From NCBI GenBank assembly GCA_002937555.1, contig PTKB01000038.1, forward strand, positions 1 through 13,773: a DNA stretch of 13,773 bases, given 5' to 3'. Source of the DNA: Alphaproteobacteria bacterium MarineAlpha10_Bin2 (GTDB lineage Bacteria; Pseudomonadota; Alphaproteobacteria; UBA828). Shown here piece after piece: positions 1 to 7,183 of this stretch. The position numbers and the translations under genes are program-made. Under the pieces are notes generated by a model. It saw only the letters and a list, made by a program, of their open reading frames with translations. It had not been told where the DNA came from and searched no databases. Within the stretch, counting starts at the first letter, position 1; each line of letters opens with the position of its first letter.

Positions 1-1050
1 CCATCCGGCTCGGGGATCAGCGTCGGGCACATGCGCGTCGAGCCACAGCGGCGCGCCGAGGGGGAGGTATTTCCGGTCGACCGCAAGCGAGCGCCCGGCG
101 AGGAGCGGCACGCCTTGCGCGCCTTCGGGCCCAAGCTCGGCCGATTTGCCGCCGAGCCAGCGAAAAAAGACATAGGAGTTGTTTTCCCGCATGACCGCCG
201 GCGCCTCACCCGGATTGGCTTCGAGCCAGGCGCGGATCGACTGCATCGTGACTTCTTCACGCGAAAGCGCGCCGCGTCCGACGAGGGTGCGACCGATGGC
301 GAGATAGGGTTGGCCGTTGCTGGCGGCATAGGCGATGCGCCGCGTGCCGCCATCGGCGAGGCGGACCCGGCCCGAGCCCTGAATGTGGAGAAAGAACGCA
401 TCCACCGCATTGTCGACCCAGACCAATTCCAGGCTTTGCCCGGCGAGCGCGCCGCCATCGATCTCCGCCCGGGTGGGATAGGGCTGGAGCGCGCCGTCGA
501 CGACGCGCCCGGAAATACGCTCGCCCGCGAAGGCTTCGCGAAAGTGCCCGAGAGATACCGTCACGAGGTCGGCCGGCCGCCGGTAAAGAGCGATATCGTA
601 ACCGCCGCCGGGCGATAGTGAGCCTTGCAGTTCGGGCTCGAAATAGCCGGTAAAAAGGCCGCTATCGCGGCCATTGTTGAGAACCGCATAGGGCTGGAAC
701 CAATCTTCGAAAAATAGCCGCGCCGCCCGGTGATCTTGAATGTCGCGCGCGCCGGCTGCTTCACAGGCGCCGTGCCACGCGCCGGCCGTTCCCGGGATGG
801 CGCCGCCGATGGCGGCACCGGATTTTCGCCGCAATAGCTTGTCGCAGGAGCGCAGGAACGCCCGCAGGGCATCGCCCTGGTGGTCATTTCGCCATCCCGG
901 CAGATCCGCGAACGAGGCGACGCCGAGATGCAGCCGGTCAGCGCGCGGCGGCTCAGGTGAAGGCTCGGGAATCGAAAACGGCGCGCAGGCGGCGAATAAA
1001 ACAAATGTGGAGAGAAGAGCGGCCCAGACCGCCAAGCCGGCGCGCGGCAC
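1..1050 (-). CDS. mltA: Membrane-bound lytic murein transglycosylase A (partial, C-terminus beyond window start)
   Basis: MltA cleaves the MurNAc-GlcNAc bond of peptidoglycan with formation of 1,6-anhydroMurNAc, acting on the periplasmic side of the envelope. About 350 codons are visible on the minus strand. A hydrophobic N-terminus (residues 6-21) ends in a lipobox-like LFAAC with Cys22, suggesting a lipoprotein. The MltA core follows, with AWHGACEAA (91-99), FTGYFEPELQGS (133-144), IQGSGRVRLADG (223-234) and NNSYVFFRW (290-298). The C-terminal 3D domain starts at GRSLAVDRKYLPLGAP (319-334), with its first Asp at 325; the catalytic Asp and the rest lie outside the window. The chosen start is GTG at 1050; a TTG at 1062 overlapping the timA stop is also possible, and neither has a strong ribosome site. 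It is downstream of timA with almost no gap, so co-transcription is likely. Family assignment is confident; the start is not. Confidence 0.9.
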   Translation of the reverse strand, partial: MPRAGLAVWAALLSTFVLFAACAPFSIPEPSPEPPRADRLHLGVASFADLPGWRNDHQGDALRAFLRSCDKLLRRKSGAAIGGAIPGTAGAWHGACEAAGARDIQDHRAARLFFEDWFQPYAVLNNGRDSGLFTGYFEPELQGSLSPGGGYDIALYRRPADLVTVSLGHFREAFAGERISGRVVDGALQPYPTRAEIDGGALAGQSLELVWVDNAVDAFFLHIQGSGRVRLADGGTRRIAYAASNGQPYLAIGRTLVGRGALSREEVTMQSIRAWLEANPGEAPAVMRENNSYVFFRWLGGKSAELGPEGAQGVPLLAGRSLAVDRKYLPLGAPLWLDAHVPDADPRAGW

Positions 1051-1058
1051 GATCGGGC

Positions 1059-1796
1059 TCAATCAGGCGTGCGGGTCTCGACCAAGGCCCAAGTGGGATC
1101 GGAAGAACGGGTGTTGTGCGCAAACGTCCACAAATCGACCACCCGGACGACGGATTCGGGCTCGCCCTCTACCGTCTCGCCATTCTCATCCCGGGTCACG
1201 GTCATTTGCTGGCTGCCGAAACGAACGGTCAGCCGGGCCGTGCTGCCGGTCAAATCTGCGGCGGTGATGTCGGCGGAATCGAGCGAGACGATGGTCGTCT
1301 CGACGCTTTCCTTGGCGGCGATGCGCGCCCGGATGACATCGGCAAACTCGTCGTAGACATCGTCGCCGAGGAGCGGGCGCAATGTCGCGGTATCGCCGGC
1401 GGCGAAGGCTTCGACAATCATTTCGAAAGCGTCTTTTGCGCCGGTCACGAACGAACGCGGGCTGAATTCCGGGTCGGCCATACGAATACGCATCAGGGCG
1501 GCGCGAACCTGCTCCATTTCATCGCGCTCTGCATCGGGCTGAGACGCTTCGCGCTCGCCGATGTCCGATAACTCTTTCTCGAACAATTCATCTTCGGATT
1601 CATCGCCATGCCCGGGCAGATGAATCACCTTGCCGGATTTTTGCTCTTCCGGTTCGCGCGAGCGGGAAAAAATATCGTTTGGGCGCTGACGTTCCTGCCC
1701 AGTGCGGCGGCCCAATGCGCTGCGCAGGCGCAAAATCACGAACACCGCGATGAGAGCGAAAAATATTATGTCGAAATATTGGAACCCGTCAGACAT
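1059..1796 (-). CDS. timA: Tim44-like domain protein (TimA-type)
   Basis: This 245-residue protein has one N-terminal membrane segment (about residues 5-24, FDIIFFALIAVFVILRLRS). A charged, low-complexity linker (about 30-95, rich in Glu, Asp and Arg) follows, then a C-terminal Tim44-like domain (about 100-245) with DPEFSPRSFVTGAKDAFEMI, FAAGDTATLRPLL and a terminal WTFAHNTRSSDPTWALVET. The layout matches bacterial relatives of the mitochondrial import motor anchor Tim44; the Caulobacter homologue was called TimA. Its bacterial role is not well defined; an inner-membrane, envelope-related function is inferred. The ATG at 1796 is preceded by AAGGG at close spacing. Its stop lies within a few bases of the mltA start, and it diverges from fxsA across 181 bases. 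Confidence 0.88.
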   Translation of the reverse strand: MSDGFQYFDIIFFALIAVFVILRLRSALGRRTGQERQRPNDIFSRSREPEEQKSGKVIHLPGHGDESEDELFEKELSDIGEREASQPDAERDEMEQVRAALMRIRMADPEFSPRSFVTGAKDAFEMIVEAFAAGDTATLRPLLGDDVYDEFADVIRARIAAKESVETTIVSLDSADITAADLTGSTARLTVRFGSQQMTVTRDENGETVEGEPESVVRVVDLWTFAHNTRSSDPTWALVETRTPD

Positions 1797-1977
1797 ATTC
1801 CCTTACTCTTGCCTGAACGCCCCGTTCACCAATATCGCCAATGAACGAGGCATCGTGTCTGTCGTGCGCATACTTGCTCACGGCGCCGCACGCTGACAAA
1901 CCCGCGCGTGCCGCCGTTTGCGACAGGCCCTTATATGTAACAAATAGTCCTTCATTTGGGAAACCGCAAGCTCCGCC
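1797..1977. promoter_or_regulatory. Divergent intergenic region between timA and fxsA (promoters expected)
   Basis: This 181-base gap separates the divergent timA-mltA and fxsA-secB units and should hold a promoter for each. An AT-rich TTATAT at 1931-1936 is a possible -10 element for fxsA, but no good -35 lies at the right distance. I could not identify a convincing promoter on the minus strand. The assignment rests on layout, not on motifs. Confidence 0.35.
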
Positions 1978-2469
1978 ATGATTCCCTTACTCCTGTTCCT
2001 CGCCATTCCTGCCGCCGAAATCTTCTTGTTTATCGAGGTCGGCGGCCAAATCGGGACTTGGCCAACCATCGGTATGATTTTCGCCACCGCCGTAATCGGC
2101 GGCGCGATCCTGAGATATCAGGGCCGGCAAATGATCGCGCGCGCGCGTGAACAAGTTGCGAAACGCGAGATGCCGGTGGCGGAAATTGCGCAAGGGGCGG
2201 TACTCGTGCTCGCCGCCCTGTTGTTATTGACCCCCGGTTTTATTACCGACGCGTTCGGCGCGCTGTTATTGATCCCGTTTCTCCGCCGCTTGGTGCTCGT
2301 CGTGCTGCTTCTCGCCATTCGCGCACGATTGCGCGAAAAAGACCGCCGAGCGGAGCCGGGAAGCGATGCCGCCGCCGGCAGCGTCATCGATGGCGAATTC
2401 AAGGACATCAGCAACGCGGATGATGCCGGCAAATCGACGCACGACCGGAAGCGAATCGATAGGGATTGA
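1978..2469 (+). CDS. fxsA: FxsA family inner-membrane protein
   Basis: This 163-residue integral membrane protein belongs to the FxsA family; the E. coli member is known for relieving F-plasmid exclusion of phage T7, and its normal cellular role is unclear. Hydrophobic segments lie at about 1-21 (MIPLLLFLAIPAAEIFLFIE), 27-46 (TWPTIGMIFATAVIGGAIL) and 74-112. The family's central signature LLLLTPGFITDAFGALLLIP (81-100) is intact. A charged, hydrophilic tail from about 113 is presumably cytoplasmic. Length is normal for the family. The ATG at 1978 has only a weak upstream ribosome site. fxsA precedes secB with a 96-base gap and is probably co-transcribed with it. Both run against the expected replication direction from the origin at 8.0-8.4 kb. 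Confidence 0.92.
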   Translation: MIPLLLFLAIPAAEIFLFIEVGGQIGTWPTIGMIFATAVIGGAILRYQGRQMIARAREQVAKREMPVAEIAQGAVLVLAALLLLTPGFITDAFGALLLIPFLRRLVLVVLLLAIRARLREKDRRAEPGSDAAAGSVIDGEFKDISNADDAGKSTHDRKRIDRD

Positions 2470-2565
2470 AAGGATGCTTGTGCTAGGGTGGCGCCCTCCG
2501 AAATTCCCCGGGGCGCGACGGAAAAACCTCCCAATTGAGCGTTATTTGACGAAAGGCGATTGACG

Positions 2566-3219
2566 ATGAGCGATAAGACAAAGACGGATAAAAGCAAAAA
2601 GAAGAAGGCGGCGGCCAAAGGCATGGCCGACATCCAAGAGCCGACACTGGACGCGCCGGCGGAAGACACAGCGCCCGACAGCGCCGACTCGCCTGCGGCG
2701 GACGCAGGGTCCTCCGCGCCGACGCCGGATGCCGCCAGCGATGACGCTGTCGGCGTCGCTCCCGCAGCGCAACCCACCGCGCCGCAAATCGGCATTCAAT
2801 CGCAATATGTTAAAGATTTGTCGTTCGAAAACCCCGGCGCCCCGGGCAGCCTTGTGGCCAGCGCCGACGCACCGGATATCCAGGTCAATGTCGAGGTTCA
2901 GGCGCGCCCGTTGCAGAATGAATCCTACGAGGTTTCCCTGCACATCACGGCCAGCGGCAAAAACGGGCAAACCACCCTGTTCATGCTGGATCTGACCTAT
3001 GGCGCGGTGTGCCGGGTCGTCGGCGTGCCGAAGGAATCGCTGCAGCCGGTTTTGCTGGTCGAATGTCCGCGCATGCTGTTTCCGTTTGCCCGGCGCGTCC
3101 TTTCCGACGCGACGCGCGATGGCGGATTTCCACCGTTGATGCTCAATCCGATCGATTTCCTGTCGCTCTACCGACAACAACAAAAGAATCAGACGGCGCC
3201 GGCGAAAACCGACGCTTAG
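2566..3219 (+). CDS. secB: Protein-export chaperone SecB with long N-terminal extension
   Basis: SecB is a cytoplasmic tetrameric chaperone that holds secretory preproteins unfolded and delivers them to SecA. The SecB fold occupies about residues 74-205 of 217: IQSQYVKDLSFENPGAP (77-93), VEVQARPLQNESYEVSLHIT (109-128), VGVPKESLQPVLLVECPRML (152-171) with LFPFARRVLSDATRDGGFPP (171-190), and LNPIDFLSLY (193-202). Most SecB proteins are about 155-165 residues long. Here a Lys-rich start (KTDKSKKKKAAAKG) and an Ala/Asp/Pro-rich acidic stretch, probably disordered, precede the fold. The ATG at 2566 has GAAAGG nine bases upstream, better than the TTG at 2560. An internal ATG at 2623 would drop the Lys-rich part only. 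The end lies 18 bases from the convergent dnaQ stop, with no clear terminator between. Confidence 0.95.
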   Translation: MSDKTKTDKSKKKKAAAKGMADIQEPTLDAPAEDTAPDSADSPAADAGSSAPTPDAASDDAVGVAPAAQPTAPQIGIQSQYVKDLSFENPGAPGSLVASADAPDIQVNVEVQARPLQNESYEVSLHITASGKNGQTTLFMLDLTYGAVCRVVGVPKESLQPVLLVECPRMLFPFARRVLSDATRDGGFPPLMLNPIDFLSLYRQQQKNQTAPAKTDA

Positions 3220-3237
3220 TCCAGAAGTCGCGTAGCC

Positions 3238-3915
3238 TCAACTATTCCAGATCGGATCGTCCAGAGTGGCGATAAAGGCCGCGTGCGCGGCTTTTTCCTC
3301 GCTGCTCGGTGCGTGCGGACGCGGCGCCTTGGCGCCCTGGCCCGGCGTGTCATCTCCCGCCCCCGCAGGCTTGGCTTGGCTCGCCCGCAGGACAAGGCCC
3401 GGTTGGCACCCGCCGATCAACTCAAGATAAACTTCGGCCAGCAATTCCGCGTCGAGCAGTGCGCCATGTTTGGTGCGCTCCGAATTGTCGATTTCGAAGC
3501 GCCGGCAGAGGGCATCCAGATTGGCCGGTGCGCCGGGATATTTGCGCCGCGCCAGCGCCACCGTGTCGATCGCCCGCGCCAGCGGCAATGCGGGCCTTCC
3601 CATCCTGTCGAATTCGGCGTTGAGGAATCCGAGATCGAACGCGGAGTTGTGAATAACCAGCCTGTCTTCGCTTAAGAAGCTGAGAAAATCGTCCGCGATG
3701 TCCTTAAAATACGGTTTGTCGGCGAGAAACTTGGTGCTCAGGCCATGCACCCGAAAAGCGCCTTCCGGCATATCACGCTCAGGATTAATGTAGCACTGGT
3801 ACGTGTTTCCGCTGGCCACATGATTGACCAACTCGACACAGCCGATCTCGACGATGCGGTCGCCGCCTTGTGGGTCAAGGCCGGTGGTTTCGGTATCCAG
3901 AACGATTTCCCGCAT
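3238..3915 (-). CDS. dnaQ: DNA polymerase III epsilon subunit (3'-5' proofreading exonuclease)
   Basis: DnaQ is the editing exonuclease of the replicative polymerase core. All catalytic motifs of the DEDDh family are present in the 225 residues: Exo I VLDTETTGL (5-13, Asp7 and Glu9), Exo II HNSAFDLGFLN (89-99, Asp94) and Exo III KHGALLDAELLAEVYLEL (149-166, His150 and Asp155). A Pro/Ala-rich linker (about 178-205) leads to a short C-terminal segment that would contact the polymerase alpha subunit. I chose the ATG at 3915; a GTG immediately before it (3918) is equally close to the coaE stop. It is the last gene of the maf-aroE-coaE-dnaQ unit, about 17 bases after coaE, and converges on secB. 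Confidence 0.96.
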   Translation of the reverse strand: MREIVLDTETTGLDPQGGDRIVEIGCVELVNHVASGNTYQCYINPERDMPEGAFRVHGLSTKFLADKPYFKDIADDFLSFLSEDRLVIHNSAFDLGFLNAEFDRMGRPALPLARAIDTVALARRKYPGAPANLDALCRRFEIDNSERTKHGALLDAELLAEVYLELIGGCQPGLVLRASQAKPAGAGDDTPGQGAKAPRPHAPSSEEKAAHAAFIATLDDPIWNS

Positions 3916-3932
3916 CACCCGGTGAGTTTACG

Positions 3933-4577
3933 TCAGCTCGCCATGGCGGGCCAACAAATCGGCCAATGGGTTCCCCGCCGGGCTGCCAGGATTTCAGCGA
4001 TGCGCCGCGCTGCGCGCTCGGAATCGCGCTTGTTGAGCCCGGTCCGGATGACGAAATCCGCGCGCCGGCATTTTTCCCAATCGGGCATTTGCCGCGCCAA
4101 TATCGCGTCATATTTTTCCGCCGTCATGCCCCGGCGTGACAACACCCGGGCGCGCTGGACGAATTCCGGGGCGGAAACCACGGCATTGGCATCACACCGC
4201 GCCTCGCCGCCGGTTTCGAACAGGAGCGGAATGTCGAGAACCGAGAGGCGGCAACGGCGGCGCTCGACGGCGGGAAGAAACCGACGCTCGGCGCGCCGCA
4301 CCAAAGGGTGCAGGATCGCCTCCAACCGCCGCAATTGCGCCTTGTCCGCGAACACCGATTTTCCCAGTATTTGCCGATCTACGGCGGCGCCATCACCCTC
4401 CTCGATGCGCGCTTCAGGAAACGCCGCCGTTACCGCCGCCACCGCCAAAACAAACAAAGCCATCAATCGGTGTACCTCGGCATCGGCATCCCAAATCGCG
4501 GCACCAAAGCGGGCGAAGGCGCGGGTCGCCGTGCTCTTGCCCATGCCGATCGATCCGGTGAGGCCGAGAATCATCAT
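3933..4577 (-). CDS. coaE: Dephospho-CoA kinase
   Basis: CoaE phosphorylates the 3'-hydroxyl of dephospho-CoA with ATP, the last step of coenzyme A synthesis. The Walker A P-loop is at the N-terminus, GLTGSIGMGKST (5-16, Lys14). DADAEVHRL, AILHPLVRRAE, VLDIPLLFETGGE, SRRGMTAEKYDAILARQMPD and RADFVIRTG follow in family order. Length (214) is normal. The segment after DADAEVHRL reads LMALFVLAVAAVTAAFPE, where relatives usually have Gly residues around a less hydrophobic loop; I take this as lineage divergence. The aroE stop (4582-4584) is four bases before a GTG-ATG-ATG triplet at 4580-4572; I chose the first ATG. Start uncertainty is at most two residues. Confidence 0.94.
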   Translation of the reverse strand: MMILGLTGSIGMGKSTATRAFARFGAAIWDADAEVHRLMALFVLAVAAVTAAFPEARIEEGDGAAVDRQILGKSVFADKAQLRRLEAILHPLVRRAERRFLPAVERRRCRLSVLDIPLLFETGGEARCDANAVVSAPEFVQRARVLSRRGMTAEKYDAILARQMPDWEKCRRADFVIRTGLNKRDSERAARRIAEILAARRGTHWPICWPAMAS

Positions 4578-4581
4578 CACC

Positions 4582-5430
4582 CTAACCCGCCAAATCGCCG
4601 GCCACGAAATCCCGCAGCTCCGCCGTGACCTCCGGCTCCACGCCGAACCAGTCTGCAAACCCCGGGCGCGCCTGATGCAGCAGCATGCCGAGACCGTCGA
4701 CCGCGATATGTCCGCGCGCGCGAGCTGCGGCGAGAAATGCAGTGTCGAGCGGCGAATAGACGAGATCGTTCACCACCGCATCCTCCGGCAACAAGGCCAG
4801 ATCGAGCTCGAGCGCCGGTTGGCCGTCCATGCCGAGGCTGGTCGTGTTGATAAGCAGCGCCGCACCTTCAAGCGCCGCATGACGGGCCGTCCAGGGCTGC
4901 GGCCCGATCAAGGACCCAAGGGTTTTGGCCAGCGCTTCGGCGCGCGCCATGTTGCGGTTCAACAGCCTGATTTCCGGCGTTCCGGATTGCAACAATCCGG
5001 CGCATACCGCGCGCGCCGCGCCGCCCGAACCGAGCACCACCGCCGGCCCCGCGGCAAAATCCAGTTTCGGCGCGAGATCCCGTAGATTTTCGAGAAATCC
5101 GAAAGCATCGCTGTTATCGCCCATAAGCGCGCCGTCTTTTGTCACCGTCACCGTATTGACGGCGCCGATGCGGGCGGCAAGTGGGCTTACTTTGTCGATC
5201 AGTTTCAGCGCTGCGACCTTATGGGGAATCGTGAGATTGCAACCGCTGAACGACATCGCCGATAGACCGCGGAGCGCCGCGTCCAGTTTTTCCGGGTGCA
5301 CTGCGAGCGGCAGGTAGGCGCCATCGATGTTATGCTGGCGGAGCCAAAAGCCATGCACTCGGGGCGAGCGCGAATGCGCCACGGGCCATCCCATCACGCC
5401 GGCGAGGCGGGTCTTACCGCTGAAGATCAT
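4582..5430 (-). CDS. aroE: Shikimate dehydrogenase (NADP+)
   Basis: AroE reduces 3-dehydroshikimate to shikimate with NADPH in aromatic amino acid synthesis. The 282-residue protein carries the substrate-binding SRSPRVHGFWL (20-30), the catalytic lysine in NLTIPHKVAAL (65-75, Lys71), GAVNTVTV (89-96) and the catalytic Asp in MGDNSDAFGF (103-112, Asp108). The nucleotide-binding loop is VLGSGGAARAV (132-142), followed by LNRNMARAEALA, typical of NADP-binding AroE rather than YdiB. The C-terminal NDLVYSP and DGLGMLLHQA motifs are present. The start ATG at 5430 overlaps the maf stop (ATGA arrangement), which implies translational coupling. A longer reading frame upstream is only the antiparallel-phase shadow of maf. 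Confidence 0.96.
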   Translation of the reverse strand: MIFSGKTRLAGVMGWPVAHSRSPRVHGFWLRQHNIDGAYLPLAVHPEKLDAALRGLSAMSFSGCNLTIPHKVAALKLIDKVSPLAARIGAVNTVTVTKDGALMGDNSDAFGFLENLRDLAPKLDFAAGPAVVLGSGGAARAVCAGLLQSGTPEIRLLNRNMARAEALAKTLGSLIGPQPWTARHAALEGAALLINTTSLGMDGQPALELDLALLPEDAVVNDLVYSPLDTAFLAAARARGHIAVDGLGMLLHQARPGFADWFGVEPEVTAELRDFVAGDLAG

Positions 5431-6074
5431 GACGCGACAATCCCGCGCGTGCGGAGAAACTCGAGCAACGGCAACAGCGGCAGGCCGAGAATGGTGAAGT
5501 AATCGCCTTCGATGTCTGCGAACAATTGCGCGCCCAGCCCCTCGAGCCGATAGGCGCCGACACAGCCTAATGCCGCGTCGCCGGCGCGTTCCAAATAGCT
5601 TTCGATGAAGCGGTCCGAGAAGTCGCGCATCTTGAGGCGCGGCGCGGCGGTGAAGCGCCACAGACAAGCCTCGTCCTGGACGACGCAGACCGACGTGGCG
5701 AGGCGATGGTCGCGGCCGCGCAACAGACGCAATTGATCGCCGGCATCCGCCCGGTCGCGCGCCTTGTCGAGCCATTCGCCGTGACAATCGAGCAACTGGT
5801 CGGCGCCAATCACGAGAGCGCCGGGCGCTTGCTTGGCGACATGGCGCGCCTTCAGCTCGGCCAACGCGCTTGTGGTTGCCTCGGCGCCCTCGGCCTTCAT
5901 CCTGGCCTTGAGTTCGTTTTCATCAACATCCGAGGGCTGTGTTTCGAAGGCCAGGCCCGCGCCCTGCAGAAGCGCCGCCCGGGCCGTGCTGGCGGAGGCC
6001 AATATCAATAATTCGGCGCTGTTCTCGGCGATGATTTCCGACCTCCGGCGATTCCCCTTGACCACTCGAATCAA
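5427..6074 (-). CDS. maf: Maf-like nucleoside triphosphate pyrophosphatase
   Basis: Maf proteins hydrolyse non-canonical or modified NTPs to NMP and pyrophosphate. Family motifs are LILASASTARAALL (about 23-36), SDVDENELK (48-56), the catalytic-loop GADQLLDCHGEWLDK and the C-terminal GAYRLEGLGAQLF with EGDYFTILGLPLLPLLEFLR. This places it in the Maf/YceF superfamily; which substrate subgroup it belongs to is not decidable by eye. The start is uncertain: the longest frame begins at TTG 6074, a GTG lies at 6065, and the only strong Shine-Dalgarno-like sequence (CGGAGG, 6047-6042) is six bases before an ATC codon. No ATG lies near the conserved N-terminus. It is the first gene of the maf-aroE-coaE-dnaQ operon and diverges from the unknown gene at 6128 across about 53 bases. 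Confidence 0.92.
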   Translation of the reverse strand: MIRVVKGNRRRSEIIAENSAELLILASASTARAALLQGAGLAFETQPSDVDENELKARMKAEGAEATTSALAELKARHVAKQAPGALVIGADQLLDCHGEWLDKARDRADAGDQLRLLRGRDHRLATSVCVVQDEACLWRFTAAPRLKMRDFSDRFIESYLERAGDAALGCVGAYRLEGLGAQLFADIEGDYFTILGLPLLPLLEFLRTRGIVAS

Positions 6075-6127
6075 GAGCTTTTACCTTTGCTGGCAAGTTC
6101 ATCAGTGCAAAACGGATTTTCACATAG
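6075..6127. promoter_or_regulatory. Short divergent region between maf and the unknown gene
   Basis: Fifty-three AT-richer bases separate two divergent starts, so at least one promoter for the four-gene maf operon is expected here or inside the unknown gene's 5' end. No consensus -35/-10 pair stands out on either strand. The assignment is positional. Confidence 0.3.
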
Positions 6128-7183
6128 ATGGTGATCGCTTCGGCAGCCCCCAACGACGCGATGGAGGACACAGCATCCTCTTTCATGGCAACGCGCGATC
6201 GCTTAAGTGAATTTCTGATTCAAGCAACACTGATAGAGAGTTACCACAGCTTCATACGGCACGCCAAATCCTACCCCTTCGCGTCCCAGGAAAGCTTGCA
6301 GCCGGGCGTCAGCACGGCTTCGTTCGAGCATCCATTTCAGCGCTCGGCGCTTATTCTGGTCGTCGACGGCGCACTGCCGGCGAACTTGCGGAAACATATC
6401 CGCTTCCGCCGTGCCAATGAACTGAACGGCGAAAATCTGTCCCGCCTGGCGCCTGAAATCGCCCGGGATGTGGAGTTGCCGGACGGGTTGACGATGAGTG
6501 ACGCGGAATTTCCCGCGCTGTTGGACCGCCTTCTCGATTCGGATTACGCCCTTCTCCTACAGCGAAGCGGCGAAGCGTCACCGATCGCGCTTAGTCATAT
6601 GCATGTGAAGGTCGAGCGCTTGACCGATAATGCGGTGCGCGTCCTCGCCCGCGACTTCGGTTATATCCGCCGCACGCTCTATGAAAGCGGCGAGGCGCAT
6701 GCCGAGATGCTGGAGCGCAAATATTTCGAATATTTCGGCTTCGCGGCCAATGCATCGGGACGCAAATGCGCCGCCGCCATGGCCGCGCAGCTGCTCGGCG
6801 CGGACGTGTTCCGCTTTGCCGTATTCGCCACCTGTCAGGAAGATTGCCGTCTCACCATGCTCGACGACAGCGAAACCGTAACCCATCATCTGCTGTTGCC
6901 GGTGAAGACAAAAACATTGCGCGCACTCGGCGCCGAAAATCTAAAAAACTATGTGATCGCCGGCAAGAGCGGAGGAACTGGCGAGTCCGTTGTTTGCTAC
7001 CGCGCGCGTTTCCGGCGCACCGCCGCCGCGCAACCACCCGCTCCGGGATCGGCCGCACGGCTGGATAGCGGCCTCGAGGCGGCTTGGCTGGAAATCACCG
7101 ACCAGGCCATTCTGCCGCTGCCGGGCCATAGCGCACCGGCGCTGCCCTATGATTGGGTCGGCGCCGACAGAGCGACGGGTTAA
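6128..7183 (+). CDS. Protein of unknown function (351 aa)
   Basis: I do not recognise this family. The frame is open for 351 codons with the same GC-rich third-position usage as its neighbours, which supports a real gene. It has no signal peptide and no clear membrane segment, so it is probably cytoplasmic. Visible features are a helical-looking N-terminal part (DRLSEFLIQATLIESYHSFI), an Asp/Leu-rich middle (FPALLDRLLDSDYALLLQRS), an acidic/aromatic stretch ERKYFEYFGF and a Pro/Ala-rich linker near residue 300. Cysteines are scattered without a metal-site spacing. The start is uncertain: ATG 6128, or ATG 6185 just before ATRDRLSEF. It lies between maf and PPSR, genes that are neighbours in related genomes, and is oriented towards the presumed fork. 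Its TAA shares bases with the PPSR stop. Confidence 0.75.
   Translation: MVIASAAPNDAMEDTASSFMATRDRLSEFLIQATLIESYHSFIRHAKSYPFASQESLQPGVSTASFEHPFQRSALILVVDGALPANLRKHIRFRRANELNGENLSRLAPEIARDVELPDGLTMSDAEFPALLDRLLDSDYALLLQRSGEASPIALSHMHVKVERLTDNAVRVLARDFGYIRRTLYESGEAHAEMLERKYFEYFGFAANASGRKCAAAMAAQLLGADVFRFAVFATCQEDCRLTMLDDSETVTHHLLLPVKTKTLRALGAENLKNYVIAGKSGGTGESVVCYRARFRRTAAAQPPAPGSAARLDSGLEAAWLEITDQAILPLPGHSAPALPYDWVGADRATG

Noticed and set aside
31..618. A 195-codon plus-strand frame at the left edge
   Set aside because: It is antisense to mltA, whose family motifs are clear on the minus strand.
561..1004. A 147-codon minus-strand frame overlapping mltA
   Set aside because: It is a shifted reading of mltA; only the other frame gives FTGYFEP and IQGSG motifs and a lipobox.
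2560..2565. TTG start for secB two codons earlier
   Set aside because: The ATG at 2566 has better spacing from GAAAGG and is the preferred codon.
3745..5085. A 446-codon open frame on the plus strand across the dnaQ, coaE and aroE genes
   Set aside because: It spans three well-identified minus-strand genes. Its translation is Arg/Ala-rich without any motif, as expected of a shadow frame in GC-rich DNA.
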